NCBI RefSeq assembly: GCF_008923365.1
Contig: NZ_WBMR01000033.1
Span: 1 to 63,034, forward strand
Direction: 5' to 3'
From: Actinomadura montaniterrae
GTDB lineage: Bacteria > Actinomycetota > Actinomycetes > Streptosporangiales > Streptosporangiaceae
DNA length: 63,034 bases
Below, one piece after another: positions 58,833 through 63,034 of this stretch; position 1 is the first letter of the stretch, and each line of letters opens with the position of its first letter. Under the pieces are notes generated by a model. It worked only from the letters and a program-made list of their open reading frames with translations. It was not told the DNA's origin and did no database searches. The translations under genes were made by a program, and so were the position numbers.

Positions 58833-60412
58833 GGTCGCACGGCGGCAGCGTCCGGGGCAGGCTCGTCGTGCTCGCCGGCCGGGAGGACGACGGCGGGGAC
58901 GACCGCGGCGACGGTGATGCCGATCGCCCACCAGAACGCGCCCTGGAAGGCGCCGGTGGCGCCGTGGCCGAGGAGCGACTGCAGGGCGACGGCGACGATC
59001 GCGGTGCCGAACGAGGCGCCCACCTGCTGGGCGATGCGGGTGTTCATGGTGGCGTGCGGGATGCCCGCCGGCTGGACGTCCTGGTACGCGACGGACATCG
59101 GCGGGATCAGCACCGCGCCGACCCCCACGCCGCGGACCAGCAGCACGGCGCCGAGCCACCACAGGCTCGTGCCGGGCCCGGCGAGTGCGAACGGGATGGT
59201 CGCGACGGCGGCGAGCAGGAAGCCGGCGATCGTCACGGCGCGCGCCCCGAACCGGTCGACCAGCGCGCCGACCACGAAGCGCGCGGCGAGCGCGCCCACG
59301 CCCTGCGGGATCATGAGCAGCCCGGCGTCCAGCACGCTGTCGCCGCGAAGCTGCTGGTAGTAGAGCGGCAGCAGGAACATGCCCGCGTACATCGCCGCGC
59401 CGGCGGTGAACAGGACCGCGGACGCGCTGCCGAGTGAGCGGACGCGCAGCAGCCGGACGTCGACGATCGGCTCGCGCCCGCCGGGCCGTGGCCGTGACGC
59501 CCAGGCGATGAACGCGGCCAGCAGGACGGCTCCGGCGAGCAGGGGCGCCAGGACGCCGGCGTGGTCGATCCCGCCGTCCTCGGCCAGCTGCGAGAGGCCG
59601 AGCAGGATCCCGGTCAGCGCCGGCGCGAGCAGCGCCAGGCCGATCCAGTCCAGACGGTCGCCCAGACGGTCGCCCAGACGGTCGCCCGGGCGACCGCGTC
59701 CAGCGGCCGGAGGCGAGCCGGGCCGGTCGGCGGGCAGTGGGGCGCCGGGACGGTCGGCGGGCAGCGGGGCGACGGGGCCGTCGGCGGGCAGCGGGGCGCC
59801 GGGACGGGCGGCGGGTGGGCGGGAGCCGGGGTGGTCGGCGGGCAGGAAGCGCCATGCCAGCAGCAGGCCGGCGGCGATCACGGGCACGTTGATGAGGAAC
59901 AGCCAGCGCCAGCTCAGCCAGTTGAGGATCACGCCGCCGATCACCGGGCCGAGGATGGGGCCGAGGGCGATGGGCAGGCTGACGGCCGCCATCAGCCTGC
60001 TGCTGACCTTCCCGCCCGCCGCGCGCACCGCGAGCGTCTGCATCAGCGGGAAGATCAGTCCGGCGCCGAAGCCCTGCAGCGCCCGGAAGCCGATCAGTGC
60101 GGTGTCGTTCCACGCGACCGCGCACAGCACCGAGGCGAGCACGAACAGCGTGAGCGCGGCCGTCCAGACCCGCTTGCCGCCCCAGCGGCGCTCCGCCCAC
60201 CCGGTGATCGGGATGGCGACGGCCATCGCCAGCAGGAAGCCGGTGGTGACCCACTGGATCGTCCCGGCGGTCGAGTGCAGTTTCACGGCCAGCGTGCGGA
60301 TCGCCAGCGTCACCATCGTCGAGTCGAGGATCGCCGCGATCCCGCCCACGAGCAGCGCGACCAGGGCCATCTTCACCTGCGGCGAGAGCCGCGTCCCGGT
60401 GCTCTCCGTCAT
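58799..60412 (-). CDS. MFS multidrug exporter, DHA2 (EmrB/QacA) type with repeated central loop
   Basis: 537-aa drug:H+ antiporter with about 14 helices. Motif LDSTMVTLAI in helix 1, loop 2-3 AERRWGGKRVW, and motif C SLPIALGPILGPVIGG in helix 5. Between the N-terminal and C-terminal helix blocks an inserted repeat-rich hydrophilic loop occurs (9-residue units APLPADRPG and GDRL repeats), encoded by 27-bp and 12-bp tandem repeats. ATG 60412 has GGAGGCGGG ahead. Divergent from its TetR regulator with clear inverted repeats between them. Confidence 0.92.
   Translation of the reverse strand: MTESTGTRLSPQVKMALVALLVGGIAAILDSTMVTLAIRTLAVKLHSTAGTIQWVTTGFLLAMAVAIPITGWAERRWGGKRVWTAALTLFVLASVLCAVAWNDTALIGFRALQGFGAGLIFPLMQTLAVRAAGGKVSSRLMAAVSLPIALGPILGPVIGGVILNWLSWRWLFLINVPVIAAGLLLAWRFLPADHPGSRPPAARPGAPLPADGPVAPLPADRPGAPLPADRPGSPPAAGRGRPGDRLGDRLGDRLDWIGLALLAPALTGILLGLSQLAEDGGIDHAGVLAPLLAGAVLLAAFIAWASRPRPGGREPIVDVRLLRVRSLGSASAVLFTAGAAMYAGMFLLPLYYQQLRGDSVLDAGLLMIPQGVGALAARFVVGALVDRFGARAVTIAGFLLAAVATIPFALAGPGTSLWWLGAVLLVRGVGVGAVLIPPMSVAYQDVQPAGIPHATMNTRIAQQVGASFGTAIVAVALQSLLGHGATGAFQGAFWWAIGITVAAVVPAVVLPAGEHDEPAPDAAAVRPHSSDSSPVTR
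59651..59686. repeat. 12-bp tandem repeat inside the DHA2 gene
   Basis: CAGACGGTCGCC three times in a row, encoding GDRL units on the minus strand. Confidence 0.85.
59724..59815. repeat. 27-bp tandem repeat inside the DHA2 gene
   Basis: Units at 59724, 59751 and 59778 plus a degenerate fourth encode 9-residue APLPAD(R/G)P(G/V) repeats in the loop between the helix blocks. Confidence 0.8.
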
Positions 60413-60426
60413 CGTCCCGCCTCCAC

Positions 60427-60452
60427 CTTAAGAGAGGATTTCATCTCTTAAG
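60427..60452. promoter_or_regulatory. inverted repeat in the DHA2 leader
   Basis: CTTAAGAGA and TCTCTTAAG form perfect 9-bp arms with an 8-base spacer, lying just 3' of the -10 of the transporter promoter. Likely TetR operator. Confidence 0.65.
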
Positions 60453-60481
60453 AGGGTAGGACGCTTCGATACGGAAGGCAA
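60453..60481 (-). promoter_or_regulatory. promoter of the DHA2 transporter gene
   Basis: On the minus strand, TTGCCT (-35, 60481-60476), 17-base spacer, TACCCT (-10, 60458-60453). Confidence 0.6.
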
Positions 60482-60488
60482 ACCTTCC
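60473..60488. promoter_or_regulatory. second inverted repeat, overlapping transporter -35
   Basis: GGAAGG-CAAA-CCTTCC, perfect 6-bp arms. It overlaps the -35 of the transporter promoter and lies just upstream of the TetR -10, so one repressor could act on both genes. Confidence 0.65.
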
Positions 60489-60489
60489 T

Positions 60490-60495
60490 TATACT
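60490..60495 (+). promoter_or_regulatory. -10 element of the TetR gene, leaderless arrangement
   Basis: TATACT ends six bases before the GTG start codon at 60502. No Shine-Dalgarno can fit, so translation of this TetR message is probably leaderless. No convincing -35. Confidence 0.55.
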
Positions 60496-60501
60496 GGGCC
60501 C

Positions 60502-61134
60502 GTGACCCCATCCACCGGACCCGTCCGCCAGCGCCGCCGCGGACCCGAACTCGAGGCCGCGCTGCTGGACGCGGCCTGGGACGAGCTGGTCGAGGCCGGC
60601 TTCGCGAAGCTGACCATGGAGTCCGTCGCCTCCCGGGCGGGCACCGGCATCGCCGTGCTGTACCGCCGCTGGGCCAACAAGGACCAGCTCGTCCTGGCCG
60701 CGCTGGAGCACTACCGCAACACCCACCCCGTCGACGTCCCCGACACCGGCACCCTGCGCGGCGACCTCCTCGCCGCGCTGACCGGCATGGGCCAGGCCCG
60801 CGCCGCGTTCTTCGCCGTCACCGCGGCCGCCGCCTTCGCGGGGCTGCTGACCGGCACCGGGCTCACCCCCGCCCAGGCGCGCGACCGGATCCTCGGCGAC
60901 CAGCGGCACTCCCGCATCCGGACGATCTACCAGCGCGCCCACGACCGCGGCGAGATCGACCTCGAACGGATCCCGCCCGCGGTGCTCGCGCTGCCGTTCG
61001 ACCTGGTGCGCCACGACCTGCTCATGGACCTCGAACCGCTGAAGCCGGCCCGCATCCGGTCGATCGTCGACGAGCTCTTCCTCCCCCTTGTCCACGCCCG
61101 GCACGACGGGCCGGATCCGGCGGAAGCCCGCTGA
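60502..61134 (+). CDS. TetR-family repressor of DHA2 exporter
   Basis: 210-aa TetR protein with HTH (KLTMESVASRAGTGIAVLYRRWANKDQLV) and C-terminal TetR_C-like domain with VLALPFDLVRHDLL and IVDELFLPLV. Divergent from the DHA2 exporter with two inverted repeats in the 89-base shared gap. Ligand probably the drug exported. Confidence 0.92.
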   Translation: MTPSTGPVRQRRRGPELEAALLDAAWDELVEAGFAKLTMESVASRAGTGIAVLYRRWANKDQLVLAALEHYRNTHPVDVPDTGTLRGDLLAALTGMGQARAAFFAVTAAAAFAGLLTGTGLTPAQARDRILGDQRHSRIRTIYQRAHDRGEIDLERIPPAVLALPFDLVRHDLLMDLEPLKPARIRSIVDELFLPLVHARHDGPDPAEAR

Positions 61135-61282
61135 TCGGCAGGGTCGCGGAAGCAATACGGCTAGCGGCATGGCGGCCACCTGTGCATATGGCGGGCGTTT
61201 CGGACCAGATGTGGCGCGGTCTCGGCCAACCGGGTCCCGGATGGTTAGGGTCGAGAGGGCAGCCCGCCTCCCGAGGAGTCAC

Positions 61283-62164
61283 ATGACCACCGTGATCCTG
61301 GTCCTGCTCTGCCTTGCGATCGCCGGACGCGAGCTCTACCTGGCCTCCGACAAGCGGCTCCCGCAAGCACAGGCGGACGTCCGCGAACTGCGCGCCCAGC
61401 TGTCCGAACTCGCCAAACGGCACGAGGCGCTCCGGTCGGAGGTCGCCGCCGCGGCCGAGCCGTCCGGGATCCCGATCCCGCAGCCGCTGCCCGACGGCGC
61501 GTCCGCGGAGGTCCTCGACCGGCTGGAGGCCTTCTCCGGGCGGATCGACCGGCTGGAGAAGGAGACCGCCGACCTCGCCGGGGAACTGGCGGGCCTCGGC
61601 CTCGACCGGGAGGCGCAGCACGCGCTCGCCCGCTCCCTCGACACGGTGGAGCAGGACGTGCGGGAGCTGCACCGGGAGATGCTCGAACGCGTCGACCGCG
61701 AGGAGGGCGTCGTCCCGGGGCTCCTGCTCAGCGAGGAGGGGGAGGCGGAGGCGCTGCTCGCCGACGCGTACGAGCGGTGCGCCGCGGAATGGGGGCTGCA
61801 CGTCCGCGTCCGCGACCAGCGGTCCCCGCAGGCGGCCGACGGCTCCTACCTCGGGACGGTCTACTATCTGTCCGGCCGCCGCCCCGACGAGCTGACCGAG
61901 ACCCTGTTGTCGCAGGCCAGGACCCTGATCGACGCGGAGGACCCGGGTGCGCTGAGCGCCTTGCTCGGCGAGCTGGCGCACCTGCGCGGCGGCGGGATCG
62001 CCCGGTTCGGCCGGTTCGCCGTCGTCCGGACCCGGGGCGAGCTGCTGTGCGGCGTGCTGCCGGACGAGGCGCCCGCCGCCGAGCCCTGGGAGCTCGCGGG
62101 ACGGCTCCGCGAGCTCCCCGGCGACCGTCGGGCCGACCTGTCGTGGCTCCGCCCGGACGGCTGA
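61283..62164 (+). CDS. membrane-anchored coiled-coil hypothetical protein
   Basis: 293-aa protein. An N-terminal membrane helix (TTVILVLLCLAIAGRELYLAS) is followed by coiled-coil stretches (AQADVRELRAQLSELAKRHEALRSEVAAAAE; VLDRLEAFSGRIDRLEKETADLAGELAGL; TVEQDVRELHREMLERV) and a globular C-terminal half (LLADAYERCAAEWGLHVRV ... GRFAVVRTRGELLCGVLPDEAP). ATG 61283 has GAGGAG four bases ahead. It probably lies at the membrane with the coiled coil in the cytoplasm. Family unknown. Confidence 0.78.
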   Translation: MTTVILVLLCLAIAGRELYLASDKRLPQAQADVRELRAQLSELAKRHEALRSEVAAAAEPSGIPIPQPLPDGASAEVLDRLEAFSGRIDRLEKETADLAGELAGLGLDREAQHALARSLDTVEQDVRELHREMLERVDREEGVVPGLLLSEEGEAEALLADAYERCAAEWGLHVRVRDQRSPQAADGSYLGTVYYLSGRRPDELTETLLSQARTLIDAEDPGALSALLGELAHLRGGGIARFGRFAVVRTRGELLCGVLPDEAPAAEPWELAGRLRELPGDRRADLSWLRPDG

Positions 62165-63034
62165 TCAGGGCCGGACGAACCGGGGCGGGGCGTCGTCGGA
62201 CCGGTCGACGCCGAACGCCAGCAGGCAGCGGGGCGGGTGCCCGGCATCGGTCTGCAGGCACACCCCGACGCCCAGATCGGGGTCGATGACCACGACGCGG
62301 CGCAGGGCCCGCAGCGCGCGCCGGGCGCGGCCCCGCGTCCGCGGCCGGGACGGCTCGTGCAGGGTGCTCGTGACGACGCGTCCCGCGTACCGCCACAGCG
62401 ACAGCGAGTCGAGGACCCGCACGCCCGCCGAGGTCAGGTTCGCGACGATCACGACGCCGCTGTCATCCTCCGCCCGGTCGGACGGCGTCGCCAGCGGCGC
62501 GTCCTCCGGCAGGTCGCGCGGCGCCCTCGGGCCGCCGACCGCGCGGTGGTAGCGGAGCGGGTCGAGGGTGTCGATCACGAACGCCCCCGCGTACGGGCGG
62601 GACGCGCGCGGCTGCCCGGGGCGCGCCCGCAGCGGCGTCCGGGGGGCGTTCCGCACGTTCAGGTGGGCGCTGAGGTCGAAGACCATGCCGGCGTCGTCGA
62701 GCCAGGTGGGCAGGCCGAGCTTCGCCGACGCGGTGCGGTCGAGGCCGTCGGTCATGCCGCGGATCTCGTCGGCGCGCCCGGAGAGCGCCGCCGCCATGCC
62801 CAGCCCGGGGAACGCGCCCTCCAGCACGGCCAGCATCGCGCGCCAAGTGGTGCTCCCCACGAACTCGATCATGAACGCGTCAGCGAGCGCCCGGCGCCGT
62901 CCGGGATCGGTCATGGGCCCCGGCGGCGCCGAGGGCGCCTCATCCGCGACCGGCGGCGCGCCAGCAGCGGACGCCGGCACAGCAGCGGACGGCGGCACAG
63001 CAGGCGGCGGCGCGGTGGGCGGCGGCGCGGTGGG
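62165..63034 (-). CDS. hypothetical protein, open at the window's right edge
   Basis: The reading frame runs from a stop at 62165 to the end of the window without a stop, so the 5' end may lie outside. The visible protein (at least 277 aa from an internal GTG at 62998) starts with a Pro/Ala-rich segment containing PTAPPP-type repeats. A folded region follows: TDPGRRRALADAFMIEFVGSTTWRAMLAVLEG, PTWLDDAGMVFDLSAHLNVRNAPRTPL, GVVIVANLTSAGVRVLDSLSLWRYAGRVVTSTL, ending in an Arg-rich then acidic stretch. No recognised family. An internal ATG at 62914 is another possible start. Confidence 0.6.
   Translation of the reverse strand, partial: PTAPPPTAPPPAVPPSAAVPASAAGAPPVADEAPSAPPGPMTDPGRRRALADAFMIEFVGSTTWRAMLAVLEGAFPGLGMAAALSGRADEIRGMTDGLDRTASAKLGLPTWLDDAGMVFDLSAHLNVRNAPRTPLRARPGQPRASRPYAGAFVIDTLDPLRYHRAVGGPRAPRDLPEDAPLATPSDRAEDDSGVVIVANLTSAGVRVLDSLSLWRYAGRVVTSTLHEPSRPRTRGRARRALRALRRVVVIDPDLGVGVCLQTDAGHPPRCLLAFGVDRSDDAPPRFVRP

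Noticed and set aside
1..63034. Biosynthetic gene cluster
   Set aside because: No polyketide synthase, NRPS, terpene cyclase or RiPP maturation enzyme is present; the monooxygenase and exporters are isolated with their own regulators.

Overview
This window is chromosomal DNA of a very high G+C Gram-positive actinomycete. Several features point to a Thermomonosporaceae/Actinomadura-like or related spore-forming actinobacterium: XRE-DUF5753 and DUF397 regulators, an RsbW-type ATPase next to a BldG/RsbV-type STAS protein, a Spo0M-like protein, an ECF sigma factor paired with a DGPF protein, and a type VII (ESX) secretion locus. Genus-level placement is inference. I see no rRNA, tRNA, CRISPR array, insertion sequence or prophage. 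Most overlapping long ORFs on the opposite strand are G+C-driven shadows and are omitted.

1-12 kb: a small orphan ORF, a YchJ-like protein and a secreted protein, then a minus-strand run of seven genes from 11.9 to 1.6 kb. This run encodes two large FtsX-type permeases, two MacB/LolD-type ATPases, and a tightly overlapping trio (UPF0261/Tm-1-like, PEP-hydrolase-like TIM barrel, cupin). 12-22.5 kb: an XRE-DUF5753 regulator coupled to a prolyl-aminopeptidase-like hydrolase, a DGPF protein with its ECF sigma factor, TetR with an FAD monooxygenase, a PLP dehydratase, divergent SDR/MarR, and a group-2 sigma factor divergent from a TetR gene with overlapping promoters and a palindromic operator. 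22.5-28 kb: pyruvate carboxylase, and a TetR/MFS efflux pair with duplicated operators, followed by a 33-bp tandem repeat.

28-47.3 kb: a type VII secretion locus in several transcription units. A plus-strand operon encodes a 1157-aa EccA-like protein with three AAA modules, a proline-rich MinD/EspI-like ATPase and two unrecognised proteins. A minus-strand unit encodes EccD, EccB and two WXG100 proteins. EccC is on the plus strand and the mycosin MycP on the minus strand, followed by PadR/DUF2812-like and CPBP protease genes. No EccE, PE/PPE or EspG gene was recognised. This is the most interesting region.

47.4-63 kb: a small ORF with a strong terminator, a membrane Ser/Thr kinase, a DUF397/XRE-DUF5753 pair, the RsbW-like ATPase and STAS antagonist, a heterodimer-type pair of M16 peptidases, a repeat-rich gap, a Spo0M-like protein with a long proline-rich tail, a RibD_C/DHFR-like protein, a DHA2 MFS exporter divergent from its TetR repressor, a membrane-anchored coiled-coil protein, and a gene cut by the right edge.

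A recurring theme is short G+C-rich tandem repeats that sit on or just after stop codons (periods of 14, 17, 18, 21, 22 and 33 bp), in some cases with the stop codon itself being a variant of a repeat codon. Divergent regulator/target pairs with readable operators are also frequent.
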